Below are positions 44,717 through 56,385 of a stretch of DNA of 64,000 nucleotides, piece after piece. Made by a program: the position numbers and the translations under genes. Source of the stretch: Reticulitermes speratus (taxonomy: Eukaryota; Arthropoda; Insecta; Blattodea; Rhinotermitidae); assembly GCA_021186555.1 (NCBI GenBank), contig JAJKFL010000330.1:30048944-30112943 (forward strand), in the 5' to 3' direction. Position 1 is the first letter of the stretch, and the number at the start of each line of letters is the position of its first letter. A model generated the notes under the pieces. That model saw only the letters and a list, made by a program, of their open reading frames with translations, searched no databases and was not told the origin of the DNA.

Positions 44717-45043
44717 ATATATTATATATACCGTGCATTTCAGTAGTTAATTAAATTTTTAATTCCAACAAATTCACTACACTGTTTTAGTGTTTCCTGT
44801 CCCTACATATGTTTCGACACTTCCTGTTGCATCATCAGGGGTGTCGTCGAGAGTTCACAATCATCAATATTCAGTGACAGTGACTTACAAAAATTGTATG
44901 TTATGAAAGTGAATTCGATGCATTGAGGATTGTGAACTCTCGACGACACCCCTGATGATGGCACAGGAAGTGCCGATAACATATGTTGGGACAGGAAACA
45001 CTAAAACAGTCTAGTGCATTTGTTGGAATGAAATAATTAATTA
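44717..45043. mobile_element. Fold-back element with hammerhead-like ends, 13-bp target duplication
   Basis: The inverted arms share 'ccaacaaatt.actacactgttttagtg' and 'gacacccctgatgatg' (reverse on the left, forward on the right). Flanked by atcctatgggagt at 44704-44716 and 45044-45056, identical. Cap accgtgcatttca at 44730-44742; right edge 'gtgcatttgttggaat'. The hammerhead-like cores are imperfect: 44801-44843 (-) has weak helix II, and 44948-44992 (+) has GATAAC instead of GAAAC. Confidence 0.78.
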
Positions 45044-45299
45044 ATCCTATGGGAGTTCGGTGTGTTGCTGCGAATATTATCATAAACATGTGACCGTTAC
45101 CTCGGCCTCGGGTCATCGGCAGAAAATTATTCCATTTTAAATGGAGCAGTCCATTAGATACTGTTGTAAGGCCGAACTTTGCGTATTCAAATCCATACTG
45201 CAGCTTTTCACACAACGCAGAGCACTCATGTTGTTCCATATTGTGTCAGTCGCTTTGAACAAGTCAGTAATGTGTATTACAGCAGTTTGGACGTTTCCA

Positions 45300-45640
45300 T
45301 CCTTGAATAGCAGAAGAATGCGATGGGCGGGGCATGTGGCACGTATGGGGGACTGGAGAGGTGCATACAGGGTTTTGATGGTGAGACCTGATGGAAAGAG
45401 ACCACTTGGAAGACCTGTGCTTAAATGGGAGGATATACTGGATCTTCAAGAAGTAGGATTGGGAGACATGTACTGGATTGCTCTGGCTCAAGATAGGGAC
45501 AGGTGGCGGGCGCTTGTAAATGCGGTAATGAACCTCTGGGTTCCATAAAATGCGGGGAATGTCTTGACTAGCCGAGGACCTGGTAGCTCCTTCAAGAAGG
45601 ACTCTGCTCCATGTAGCTGGTTTAGGTATTTAGAAGATCA
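45300..45640 (+). pseudogene. Non-LTR retrotransposon 3' fragment
   Basis: The frame ending at 45548 contains [19 protein letters not shown] and NAVMNL, the same C-terminal region as 8195 and 52511, then the 3' UTR 'ttgactagccgaggacctgg'...'gactctgctccatg'. Where the LINE match begins upstream of 45304 is unclear. Confidence 0.75.
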
Positions 45641-46060
45641 GACCACTAGGTGGTCTCGGAATATCGGGCACCAATTATCCAGTGACGCCGTATCACATCC
45701 CAGAAGAACGGAGACCTCGGCTATATCGCTGCGAAAGCGTATAAACTCACTGCATTATAGTTATTTGGCTACTGGCTGGACGACGTACGTATTCGGAGAT
45801 CTATTACCGGAAGGCTAGAGTTCCACTGTTCTCCGGCTGTAAGACTCTCCAGCGTTCCGCTCAGTGGCAGTGGTGGGCATTGACCCGGGGGGTAAATTGG
45901 CCGGAGAGTCAAGCATTCCCAAAACACCCTTCGTGGGTTGTTTGAACCTGAAGATGAAGGCACTACGATCCTTCGAAACGTCGGTTAATATTTACGCATT
46001 CGACACGACGTCACACTCCAGATGACTTTAATCTTCAGCAGCACCGCCGTGAGAACCTGA
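45640..46060 (+). mobile_element. Penelope-type terminal fragments (type B)
   Basis: 45640-45745 ('agtgacgccgtatcacatcc', 'cagaagaacggagacctc') and 45945-46055 (CTGAAGATGAAGG, stem return CCTTC, GAAACGTCGG, then 'ctccagatgactttaatctt') are type B copies in the same orientation. The second has a well-formed stem AAGG.../CCTT. Confidence 0.5.
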
Positions 46061-46218
46061 AATCACACAAAAGGAAATATATACCAGAAGAAAGATGCAA
46101 AGTGGAGGGCGATAGAGCGGACATGCGCAAAGGGATTCAAACGTTAGCGTTTTGTTGCCCTTGTTATGAATATAGAGTGAAAACATGGACGTAAGTTAAA
46201 ACTAAAATGGTATTGTTT

Positions 46219-46440
46219 GATCCCGGGTCAGTCCATGTGGGATTTGTGGTGGACAAAGTGGCACTGGGACAGTTTTTTCCCCCGAGTACTTCGGTTTTCC
46301 CCTGTGAATTTCATTCCAACGGTGCTCCATTACTTGGAAAAATAAAAAAAACTAATCATCTTTCTCTTCATCTTCATCACAAGGGTTGCACAATAAGCCT
46401 TAAGGCTGCGGTGCGTCCGTGGTTTCTGCTGCGGGGCCTT
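46219..46440 (+). mobile_element. SINE family 2, 5'-truncated
   Basis: Starts at gatcccgggtcagtccatgt (end of the tRNA-like head) and continues with 'ggacaaagtggcactgggac' and 'ctgctgcggggcc'. Confidence 0.75.
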
Positions 46441-47514
46441 TCTAAACAAAATAAAAAAACTGATCGGCATGAAAAAAGTTTAGCTGTTTTTTTTTTCGCA
46501 ACGCAGCTCCTACAGTTGTAATTCTAAGAACTAGTTAATTTTGTAACTCATATATGAAAAATTATACGAAATTTTCATTCGCCAATCATTGGGACGAAAA
46601 GGTCTGCTGCATGTACATTCAGTGTAACGGATACGCACGGAATACAAATATAAACTCTTTTAGTGTGAAGTATAACTTCATTTTTATTTCACGCAGGTAG
46701 TGGCAAGTGAAATAGAACTATGTCCATGGGTCATATGCGCAGTATACCGCACTGACAGATATTTCTACAGCGTTGCATGAACAGTGAAATGGGATCTGCA
46801 GGCTACAAAACACGAGAAACTCTTAGCTATGGACAAATTTAAAACGTTTCATTCAGAGTTTGAGGATGGTGTTTCATCCGTACACGTGTCACACAGCATA
46901 ATGAATCAGTGTGCTTGTAAATCCATTATAATTGTTGTCACCAAATTTGAACCACATGTCTCGAGGGGTAACGCTTGTGATTTGTACACGGTCCGTATCT
47001 TATCTGACCCATAAGGTGGGCTTCCTGACGGCTCGCTTATCATATACGTGTAAACCGTATGTGACTCAACGGCCGCACACAAACGCGTTGACGGGAAATG
47101 CCCAAGGAAGTGGGTCAGATAAAATAATGACGCATACATTCGGGAGGTGCCTCGTGCAGATTTTGACCTGGACTATACTGAAAAGTTTTTCGTAGTTTTT
47201 CTCAGCCGTCCACGTAAATGCTGCACTATACTTGAATGAGGAAACGAACAACTCCTTCCTAATCCTTTCCAACTCGTTACTAGCCATCCTACCATATGAG
47301 TTAATGTATCCTAAAATAAGTCAGTACCAAATAACAAATAATCGTGAATATCATAATTGTCTGTGTCATGGATTAAACTGTGTAGTGTGTTTTTGCTTCA
47401 GATAAACATTTTTTTTTTCATCTTCGGACTTTTTAGATGTAACAGTGAAGGGCGGAAAATTACACGCCACGTTTGGAAATGCGTGAAATATAACTATAGG
47501 AGTGTTAACAAGAT
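46441..47514. other. No recognised feature
   Basis: Frames of 73-87 codons on both strands (46784-47287) overlap each other and carry no domain. Confidence 0.45.
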
Positions 47515-47841
47515 GGCAGTTTACGTATAACGTAACATTTTGGCGCGTTCGCGTAACATTTATACCTCGGCTATCCTAACAGCCTAATACCATTTCGCTG
47601 TCAGAGAGCGATTTTATGGCGATTTAATATTACCGGCAACAATAAGACGTACTTACGTTTTTACGTAGAGTGCCCGATTTTAACCAAATTTCGGAATTGC
47701 TCGACAGATTTTCATAAAGTCCCTGGTGTCACATTCCATGTACATCCGTCTAGTGGGAGCCGTGCTGGTACATGCGGACAGACCGACGGACGGGCATGAT
47801 GAAGCTAATAGGTGCTTTTCGCGAGTGCTGACGCGCCTGAA
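47515..47841 (+). mobile_element. CGTTCGC-type repeat, internally deleted
   Basis: Left end ttttggcgcgttcgcgtaac and right end 'gctgacgcgcctgaagtg' with 'ggacgggcatgatgaagcta' inside; about 200 bp of the middle is missing. Confidence 0.5.
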
Positions 47842-48094
47842 GTGACCTCTGTCCCGCACTGCATGGACATCCCGGGTTTCGTAGACGTGTGGTGCCAAGT
47901 TTTTTTTAATGTGTGGTCGGAGTGGGCAGAATGTGCAGCGTGCAAGAGGAAGCTGGGCTTCCACCGCCAGTCCCGCAGTTATTCTATGTGAGGTCAGTGC
48001 GGTTTAAGCCTTTATGCTCTCCAGAACTGTTCCGCCGTGTCTTAAGCAGGCGCAGATATATTACACGTGTAGTTATGCGTGCAGTCCATAATAT

Positions 48095-48365
48095 GTGACT
48101 TGCTGATGGTGAGACTAGGGTTCGATTCCCAGAGGGGTATGAATAGGGACCTACTTCTTCGTCGACACGCCCAGACCGGCTCTGGTGTCCAACCAGCTTC
48201 CTATTCAGGATATGCCGACAGATATTTAAGTGGAGGTAAGGCGGCCGGAGGGCGAAGATGACCAATTATATGTACGAGTAGTTCAGCGATTAGGAATGCA
48301 TGGCGCTTTACTTTCACCCCTCCATACATTAATGTCGTGGCGCAGGAGTGCGGGGGCAGCTTTAC
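48095..48365 (+). mobile_element. SINE family 3, diverged
   Basis: 'ggttcgattcccagaggggt', 'cacgcccagaccggctctgg', 'aggtaaggcggccggagg'; the tRNA-like head is mostly lost. Confidence 0.6.
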
Positions 48366-48388
48366 GGTGTGACGTAATAGCGGTTTTT

Positions 48389-48893
48389 AGGCGCGTTCGC
48401 AAAATTGCGAAAAGCTGTTATGAGCTTTGTCATGTCTGTCCGTCCGCATGGAAAACCTCGGCTCCCACGACGGATTTTCACGAAATTTGATATTTGAGTA
48501 TTTTTCGAAAATTCGTAGAGAAAATTCAAGATTCATTAACATCTGACAACAATAACGGTACTTTACATGAAGACATATGTACATTTATGATAATATCTCA
48601 CTCAGTTCATCTTAGAATGAGAAATGTTTCAGACGAAAGTTGTAGAGAAAACACATTTTATGTTCAATAACGTTTTTCCGACTATCGTACCGTTTATGAG
48701 ATAATGTGGAAAAATATGGTAGAGCCAGACAGGCCACAGATAATATGACGCATGCGCATTGTATGCTGGATAAGTAAAGATGCAGACACGCACTCAGAAT
48801 GTGTAATACTTATTGCTTTTCCATGGCAACAATGGTTACGCGAACGCTTCTCTATGTTACGTTGTACGTACACTGCCTGTCTTGTTTTGTGTC
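48389..48893 (-). mobile_element. CGTTCGC-ended dispersed repeat, near full length
   Basis: aggcgcgttcgcaaaattgc at the left, ggttacgcgaacgcttctct at the right; reverse copy of 25543-26080. Confidence 0.65.
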
Positions 48894-49259
48894 GCTCTAC
48901 ACGGATTAAGACAGCATCGTGGGCTTCTGGCTGTAGTTAGAAGTAAATGACCTGTCACTTCTTGTGACTACCTTACACGTGCTGATATTGTGACCATATA
49001 ACCAGAAATTTCATATTTGTGTTGTGTCCGGCATTATTGAATAGAGTTGTGTCAATATTTGATCCGTTATGCCATTATATGGCGTTTACAAATTATGACG
49101 CTGCGAACGTGTTTGCGGAAGCGCGCAGGCTAGACTAGTTCACCGCTTACACTGAGCTGACGAGCGTTATTTAATGAAAATCATTTATGAGGCACGTCTG
49201 ATATACAGGACGTACCTTGAGTTGGTTTTCTGTCCGTCCTGAGGCGAATGGTTGCAGTT

Positions 49260-49605
49260 ATAGGGATAAAAAGGCAGATTAGTGGCGACAGTTGGGATTG
49301 AACCCGGTATCTTTTGAATGCTAATCATGTACGCTAACCGTGGTGGTTTCGGATTGAAACCCAACTGTCAACACATCATTAAATAGAGGTGTTTTATTAT
49401 ATGGCGCTGCGATAAGTCCGGCATAAGTGCTGAACTAGTCTGTGCTGGCCAGCTTCTGCAAGCAAGTTCCTAGCGCCATAATTTGAAAACCCCGTGGAAT
49501 ATAATAAAAACCTCAGTGGTCTATCTGTTAGCGTTGCAGCCTAGTATTTAAAAGGATGTAGGTTCAACCCCATCGCCACCTATATTGGGATAAACAGAGA
49601 TGCAC
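49260..49605. mobile_element. Possible tRNA-related SINE pair (family 6)
   Basis: 49512-49600 (+) has 'ggtctatctgttagcgttgc' and GGTTCAACCCC; 49285-49345 (-) has the reverse of the same layout (ttgggattgaacccgg ... tacgctaacc). The two face each other. tRNA-like boxes are visible but the bodies are not established. Confidence 0.4.
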
Positions 49606-49607
49606 AC

Positions 49608-49745
49608 CTGGGCATGTCGCCGTGGCGACTAAATTTTTTTATGGTGGAGCCTGATATTCGTGGGTCCTCAGTATGGAACTCGCTTCATGTCACCCCCTTG
49701 GCGCCTAGAATTTTGAGGCGACTCCTAAATTTTTGAAAAATTGTT
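49608..49745 (+). repeat. Dispersed repeat (ggtggcgcctaa family)
   Basis: 'atggtggagcctgatattcg', 'ggcgcctagaattttgaggc' match 6600-6740. Confidence 0.5.
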
Positions 49746-49793
49746 CAACCCTAGGGATAAGGATAATAATAAATCTGTCAGTATAATGATCTT

Positions 49794-49835
49794 CTGAAGA
49801 CGGCAGTGGAGCCAACTTGCCGAAACGTGGCATCA
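49794..49835 (+). ncRNA. Diverged hammerhead-like motif
   Basis: CTGAAGA 49794-49800, C instead of the extra T, helix II GGCA/TGCC, then GAAACGTGGC. Outer pairing not evident. Confidence 0.4.
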
Positions 49836-50053
49836 CATGTACCTGAGGTAGTGAACAGTATCCAACATACTGTTCTTATAATTATGCTTTTATCATGAAA
49901 GTCTCTATTTAATGTGTTTAATCAACTCCCTGTAGGCAAGCTACAATACGTTTTCTTTGTTGCTTACAATTTTCAGTGCCCTGCTGCAACGATATAATTG
50001 TATGTACTGTCTGTATGTAGTAGATACATAAGGCGAGGTAGTACATTACCCAA

Positions 50054-50336
50054 GTGGACCGGGATAGCTCAGTCTGTGTAGCGACTCGCTACGAGCTGGA
50101 CGGTCCGGGGATCGAATCCCGGTGGGAGCGAGATTTTCAGCACCCGTCCAGACCGGCCCTGGGGCCTACCCAGCCTCCTGTACAATGGATACCGGGTCAT
50201 TCCCGGGGGTAAAGTGGCCGGGGTGTGGCGTTGACCACCCCTCCCCCATCTAGCGTCGAGGTTAAAGAAAGAGTAGATCTATACCTCTACTCCCTTCTGG
50301 GCCTTCATGGCCTGTTCTATGGAGAACTTTACCTTT
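50054..50336 (+). mobile_element. tRNA-derived SINE (family 3), complete, 15-bp target duplication
   Basis: The best reference copy of the family. A tRNA-like head of about 72 nt has box A (tagctcagtctgt, about 50065) and box B (GGATCGAATCC, 50109-50119). The body and a tail 'aactttacctttt' follow. Flanked by tagtacattacccaa at 50039-50053 and 50337-50351, identical. Confidence 0.95.
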
Positions 50337-50351
50337 TAGTACATTACCCAA

Positions 50352-50978
50352 ATGATATCTGATGTCGATAAACAGGCTTGCGGGCGTGTAGCAACAGGCA
50401 TACTTGTTGTGGAAATTGTGTTACCGAAACAGTCTGTAGGGGGTTTTATTGTTTTTTGAAATTACGGGCTCTGTTATCCAATATTGTACAGAGCTATGGT
50501 GAAAACGAGCGGATGGGTGATAATTTTGTACGTGCTGTTAATATGCATGGAAGTGATAAAGGTTAGTTTCCGTTTTTAACTTGCGTTGTGACATTATGCA
50601 GCTGACTGGAGTACAGGTCTGGCACCAAGAGGGCCCGGGTTCAGGGTTTGTTGTGTATTGATGCGTGTAATTTGGTGGTGGTAGGCGTAATTAGAGCATT
50701 GTGAATGTTTTATCCATAGTTTTTACAGTTCTATAGGATTTACATTAGGGGTCGAACATTCTTTACAAATCTGGTAACCAGACAAAAATTTTGTCACGAG
50801 CGAAATGTGGATCAGTATTTTCTGGCGCTTTTTTACGCCTCTCACATTCATTTAGCAAACATGATTAATTTGTTCCTGCTGTAATCGTGTTTGCCCTAAT
50901 CGTCAGCAGGCCTGGAGTACAGGAGTGGTGGGGGCCGGGATAGAATTTAAGGTGGAGATTTTTATGACTGGCCAAATG
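50352..50978. other. No recognised feature
   Basis: A 62-codon frame at 50378-50566 has no motif. Two short tRNA-box-like patches (about 50612-50645 and 50905-50945) are too weak to call. Confidence 0.4.
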
Positions 50979-50980
50979 TA

Positions 50981-51163
50981 GTCGAACTCGGTTATAACGT
51001 CATGAAAGGTACTGAATGTTTTGTGTCGTTATAAACGAGTATTGTTATAACCGAGGAATATAATGTTATGGTTAACAGTGAGGAATTAATTGGCACCACA
51101 GAATATCTGACGCTATAGACGAGGTGTCGCATAAACCGATGTCGTTATAACCGGGTTCGACTG
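50981..51163. mobile_element. Pogo/Tigger-type MITE, 183 bp, TA target duplication
   Basis: Ends gtcgaactcggttataacgt and ...cgttataaccgggttcgactg are inverted repeats, and 'cgttataa' recurs inside. Flanked by TA at 50979-50980 and 51164-51165. This is the compact version of the element at 9764-10592, in the opposite orientation. Confidence 0.82.
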
Positions 51164-51685
51164 TATTTTGATCCTTGTGTGCTTTTCTCCGTATCTTGTG
51201 TGCTACAATTGGCGGAGAGATTGTTTTGGCGCTGACCGCGAAATAGTTGGACCCCGACTGACGGCAAATCGGAGTAGCGGCGAATACCATGCATAGCGGT
51301 CTCATTGAAATAGTGATGCGAGGTGTCAGACGAAAGCTTGTGCAGGTCAGTTAATGCTGTATACGGAAACAGTTGCTGTTTGTTGTAATAATCATACGAA
51401 ACACAGAAATACAATATGTGGAATAAATGCAGAGGGTAACATACGTGGCGGTTGGTAATGTTAACCACTGGACGTTGTGAGTATAGTGCCATATCTGAAA
51501 GGGGAGTGTGTCGAATGTCACTACGACTTTGCACGGCATATGACCTGGACATTGTGTTTTGTGTGGCTCCCGCAACGTCGTTTATTCTTAACGAAGAGAA
51601 ACGTCTGAAATGTAACAGAGGTTTATTGCACGAGATTGCACTTTCAGTAGGCCCTACTGAGGGACTTTGTGCTGATACTGTACAG

Positions 51686-52242
51686 CAGTGCTTCCCAACC
51701 CTGGGTGAATTACCCAAAATTGGGTAAAAGTGGGGTTTCTTTGGGTAACGACACACCTCGGAATACACATTAAAATTTACCGTAAAAAGCGTAGAAGAAG
51801 AAGAAGTACTCTGAAGAAAGTGATCAGTCGGTGTGCACCGATACTCTAAAACAGTGTAATAAGTATTTATTTGCTGTTTAATAAATACGCCATACGCTTG
51901 TTATTAGATTCAATCATTTTTGCCGCGCTCGCATGCACGTGGAGAATTTACAAAATACTCGTACGTGTACACGTACAGCCCCCTCTAAACTAAAGTGAGT
52001 CTAATCGTGTAGTCTAAACTGTAGGTGCAGTGTGTTGCTAGCTGTGGCGGTGTGAGGTGTGTATCGCGCTGGCTCTATTTATAAATCGTACCGCACACAA
52101 TTGAAAAAGGTAATCTTCATTATATATATATATTATATTATATATATGTTTTCTGTGCAGTTAGTGTTTTATCTACATTGGGTAAAAAGGACTTTCTGAT
52201 AAGCGGTTTTGGGTAATGAAGGAAAAAGTTTGGGAAGCAGTG
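51686..52242. mobile_element. hAT-type MITE with 8-bp target duplication
   Basis: Ends cagtgcttcccaaccctggg and ...aagtttgggaagcagtg, with internal 'gggtaa' or 'ttaccc' subterminal repeats. Flanks ctgtacag (51678-51685) and cggtacag (52243-52250), one mismatch. An AT-rich patch is at 52118-52148. Confidence 0.85.
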
Positions 52243-52366
52243 CGGTACAGCATTAGGCAAAGGAGGCAGAACGGGCCCGCGTAATATTCCGTCACGAGAT
52301 AAATGACTGAGCATGAGTGTGTAGGCGAGGCATTTCCAGGAATTCGGGCGTAGCTAGGGTGGGCCT

Positions 52367-52460
52367 TTCCGTGGCTCCGGCGGTTAGTCGCCGGCCTCAC
52401 ACTGTGGAGGCTCGGGTTCAATCCCAGGCCAGTCAGTACGGGATTTATGCTAGACAAAGT
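52367..52460 (+). mobile_element. SINE family 2, 3'-truncated
   Basis: Head 'gtggctccggcggttagtcg' and GGGTTCAATCCC, then 'gtacgggatttatgctagac'; the body is cut short. Confidence 0.65.
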
Positions 52461-52510
52461 AGTTCCTCTACCCATACTGAGGGCTTTTGTAATTTTGTCT
52501 CTGTGAGAGG

Positions 52511-52985
52511 AACACAGGGTGAGGGAGTTCGAGAATAGGGTGCTGATGAAGATATTAGGACCTAAGAGGGACGAGGTAACAGGGGAGTGGAGAAGACTAC
52601 GTAACGAGGAGCTTTATGAACTGTACTCATCATCAAATATTATTCGGGTGATAAAATCAAGAAGAATGAGGTGGACGGGACATGTAGCACGTATGGGGGA
52701 CAGGAGAGGTGCATGCAGGGTATTGGTGGGGAGACCCGAGGGAACGAAACCACTTGTAAAACCTAGGCGTAGATGGGAGGATAATATTAAAATGGATCTT
52801 CAGGAAGTGGGATGGGGAGGCATGGACTGGATTGATCTGGCTGAGGACAGGGACAGGTGGCGAGCTGTTGTGAATGCGGTAATGAACCTTCGGGTTTCAT
52901 AAAACGCTGGGAATTTCTTGACTAGCTGACGACATGTTAGCGACTCAGGAAATGACTCTGCTCCATGGAGTTAGTTTATTGTCTC
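52511..52985 (+). pseudogene. Non-LTR retrotransposon C-terminal fragment with 3' UTR
   Basis: Open frame 52519-52902: [77 protein letters not shown], stop. Then the 3' UTR 'atttcttgactagctgacg' ... 'gactctgctccatggag'. The best-preserved copy of this C-terminal family here, but the endonuclease and RT are absent. Confidence 0.85.
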
Positions 52986-54540
52986 TAGGAGCCTTATTAA
53001 CGTCATCACCGCCTCCTTCCAAATCCGTACCCACTTACGGCGATCCGTGATCGTGCTGTCATCCCGTTTGCCGCTGTATATCCTCTGTAGCTGAAACATC
53101 GTTGTTAAGTTATGAAAGATTCGATCAGATACAAAACTGCAGTAAGCTGACAGGTTGGAAACGGCGCGTTCGGGCGTGTCGTCAGGAGCAGTAAGACGTC
53201 CGTGCCCTCTTGTAGGGTATTGTTACTGTCGTCATCAGGAGCAGTGAGACGTCCGTGCCCTCTTATAGGATATTGTTACTGTCCCGAGAAACAGAGGTTC
53301 ACCCCAACTTCCCAAGACGTCATCTGAGACTTCGGTTTCCCCTTGCGAAACGGAACTCTGTCGCAGATGCTATGTCACGACTACGGTACGGCTTCTTATT
53401 ACGTTGATGCTGGTGCTTGTGCTTTGTTTACCTTGACGGGGGTTCAGTGGACAGTGCTCCGACGACTCGATCAGTTGAAGTGGAGAGCGCTTGAATGAGT
53501 CGATTAGTTGAAGTGGAGACACGTGTTGGTCAGCAGTACATTACACGCCTGTAGGAGAATTTGTTTCGAGGTAATGTAACACTATACGATGTATACGAGG
53601 TAACACAATAATGCATCAAATTAGACTGAAGTTAGCAGCGTTAAGAATATTAACATTTTAATAATAAGTTACGTTCAAAATCCTTAATACAGGTGTGCAT
53701 GGATATAATGATGTTTTATTAAGGAGTTTGGTTAAATGCAGTGCAATTAACACGTGCTACTACTGAATGTAATTAGGTATTAGAAAAGTTGTAAAACTTA
53801 TTTGTGAGGCGTAGCCCTGATGATGATTTGGTATTTGTGGTATTTATAGTAGAAACGTCTAGGGTTTTTGGTTTTAATGTATTAACTAAAGGTTTGTGTG
53901 TACTTTTGATGGTGTTCAAATTACGTATATTCTGTTGATTTCAGTTTCCTGGTTCATGCACACAGAACTTAGACTAATGTAATAGGTATTCGGTAAAATG
54001 AGTTATTTAATGTCGCTGCTGTTCTTTTTATTGTCGTTGTTGGCAGTTATGTTCCTGCGAATTTTTATTTTCTTTGCGATGGATGCAAGATGCAAGGTCG
54101 TACAGGAGATTTTTAAGGAAGCGTATTAAGGGGGTTTTCGTTAATGGAAATTTATTACATGTTTTTAATTTTGTACACATGTTCCGAGTTACACGTCAGT
54201 TGATTAAAGTTTACGGATTATTGAGTCCTGATCGTCAGTTTGTTAGTTATTGTGTCGTTAAAGTGAAGATGCCTGAGATACAAATTAACCAATCATAACA
54301 ACTCATCCAGTTTCAGTAATGTTCCGAGCCCTTCTGACTCTGCTTTGCTTTGACGGATCTCAGTTATGTAGTCGTGGGTTTTCCCATTTTCGAAAATGCC
54401 ATATGCCTGATGTGTGAACACTCAGTTGAAGGGGTTCTGGCCGGGATTCGAACCAAATATGAAGCAGTCATGTGAGCACAGCACGTAGAAACGAAATGGT
54501 GAGGAGACTTGTAGAATGACTAGGTACAGACAGTTCTGGT
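52986..54540. other. Mostly unrecognised; one small tandem duplication
   Basis: 53178-53229 and 53232-53281 are a tandem pair (gagcagt.agacgtccgtgccctctt). A decayed hammerhead-like motif lies at 53813-53862 (CTGATGATGATTT ... GAAACGTCTAGGG). No gene seen. Confidence 0.5.
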
Positions 54541-54965
54541 GTTACTCGTGTTTCGTTAACGCGAATTGGCTATAACGCGAATGATGAACTGGTGAATGCC
54601 GTTTGTATAACGCGAACTTTCACACACGCATGTGGCTATTACGCTATTTCAGCGTCCAGTGTGAAGGATTTTTAAAGTTTACTGTAGGGAATTTTTATTG
54701 TTTTATTACGCGGTTCTCTATAACGCGAAGTCTCATTAGAAGGCAATAGTGGCGTTGTAGCGGAAGTAACTGTTGATAAAGGAGGCATTTCAGAGGAAGA
54801 AAGAAACAAGGAAACACAGGAGGAAATTGTATGATTTTCTGAAGGTTCTAGGAATAAACACAGAAGGACTCTGCAAGTAATACCGCAGCATTCATGATAA
54901 TGCAAGGAATGCGGATACGGGATTCGTTGGACAAATATGGAAGCTGTCGCTCTGGAGGTCAACAA
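54541..54965. mobile_element. Possible Tigger/pogo-related remnant
   Basis: 'ctataacgcgaat', 'tataacgcgaac' and 'ctataacgcgaag' recur at 54571, 54607 and 54719, a subterminal pattern reminiscent of pogo/Tigger elements. A 97-codon reverse frame (54672-54965) has no clear transposase motif. Confidence 0.35.
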
Positions 54966-55046
54966 CTAGAGGAAAAGTGATATTTGTATTTTAAACGTTG
55001 ACAGGTGTCAGCTAGATTTAAGTCCTTTATATTGAGGTGCAGCGCG

Positions 55047-55604
55047 ACGAAGTTGGACAGCTTGTGTCTAGGAGACGAAGTTGGACAGCTTGTGTCTAGG
55101 AGACGAAGTTGGACAGCTTGTGTCTAGGAGACGAAGTTGGACAGCTTGTGTCTAGGAGACGAAGTTGGACAGCTTGTGTCTAGGAGACGAAGTTGGACAG
55201 CTTGTGTCTAGGAGACGAAGTTGGACAGCTTGTGTCTGGGAGACGAAGTTGGACAGCTTGTGTCTGGGAGACGAAGTTGGACAGCTTGTGTCTGGGAGAC
55301 GAAGTTGGACAGCTTGTGTCTAGGAGACGAAGTTGGACAGCTTGTGTCTAGGAGACGAAGTTGGACAGCTTGTGTCTAGGAGACGAAGTTGGACAGCTTG
55401 TGTCTAGGAGACGAAGTTGGACAGCTTGTGTCTAGGAGACGAAGTTGGACAGCTTGTGTCTGGGAGACGAAGTTGGACAGCTTGTGTCTGGGAGACGAAG
55501 TTGGACAGCTTGTGTCTGGGAGACGAAGTTGGACAGCTTGTGTCTAGGAGACGAAGTTGGACAGCCTGTGTCTAGGAAACGAAGTTGGACAGCCTGTGTC
55601 GCGC
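55047..55604. repeat. Minisatellite, 28-bp unit, about 20 copies with higher-order pattern
   Basis: Unit gacgaagttggacagcttgt + gtctagga. Units differ at one site (ctagg or ctggg), giving runs of 5 A-type, 3 G-type, 5 A-type and 3 G-type units, that is, a 224-bp (8-unit) higher-order repeat present about twice. Confidence 0.96.
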
Positions 55605-56385
55605 ATAAGTAATTTTTAAAAGGATAAAATGGACCATTTTAATTTTTTATCCTAACTTACGTTAATATGCCAAAACGTTAGCCATATTTTTACTCTGCGC
55701 AGTAACTGTGGCCTCGCACTCATGGGGGATTCGCGCATAAGTAATTTTTAAAAATGATAAAAATGGACCATTTTAATTTTTCGTTGTAACTTACGTTAAT
55801 ATACCAAAACGTTAGCCCTATTTTTACTCTGCACAGTAACTCTAGGATCCCGCCATAAGGGGGGCCTCGCCTTCATGGGGAATTCGCGCATAAGTAATTT
55901 TTAAAAATGATAAAATGGACCATTTTAATTTTTCATCCTATTCGCGCGTAAGTAATTTTTAAAAATGATATAAATGGACCATTTTAATTTTTCATCCTAA
56001 CTTACGTTAATATACCAAAACGTTAGCCCTATTTTTACTCTGCAGAGTAACTCTAGGGGCCCGCCACAAGGTGGGCCTCGCCCTCATGGGGGATTCGCGC
56101 ATAAGCAATTTTTAAAAATGATATAAATGGACTATTTTAATTTTTCGTCGTAACTTACGTTAATATACCAAAACGTTAGCCCTATTTTTACTCTGCAGAG
56201 TAACTCTAGGGGCCCGCCACAAGGGGGGCCTCGCCCTCATGGGGGATTCGCGCATAAGTGTTTTTTGAAAATGATAAAAATGGACCATTTTAATTTTTCG
56301 TCGTAACTTACGTTAAGATACCAAAACGTTAGTTTTTTTTTTTTTTTTTTTTTCTCTGCACAGTAACTTCTAGGGGCCCGCGTTT
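55605..56385. repeat. Tandem array of about 130-155-bp units, 5-6 copies
   Basis: Each unit has 'cgcgcataagtaatttttaa', 'aatggaccattttaattttt', 'acttacgttaatataccaaa', 'acgttagccctatttttact' and 'aactctaggggcccgcc'. One unit (about 55937) is a partial. The last is interrupted by a T-run at 56333-56353. Confidence 0.9.

Noticed and set aside
50062-50135. A functional tRNA gene
   Set aside because: Box A and box B are clear, but the sequence continues into the family 3 SINE body with a 15-bp target duplication; it is a SINE head.
51145-51768. 207-codon reverse frame
   Set aside because: It overlaps the pogo MITE at one end and the hAT MITE at the other, has no domain, and lacks supporting context.
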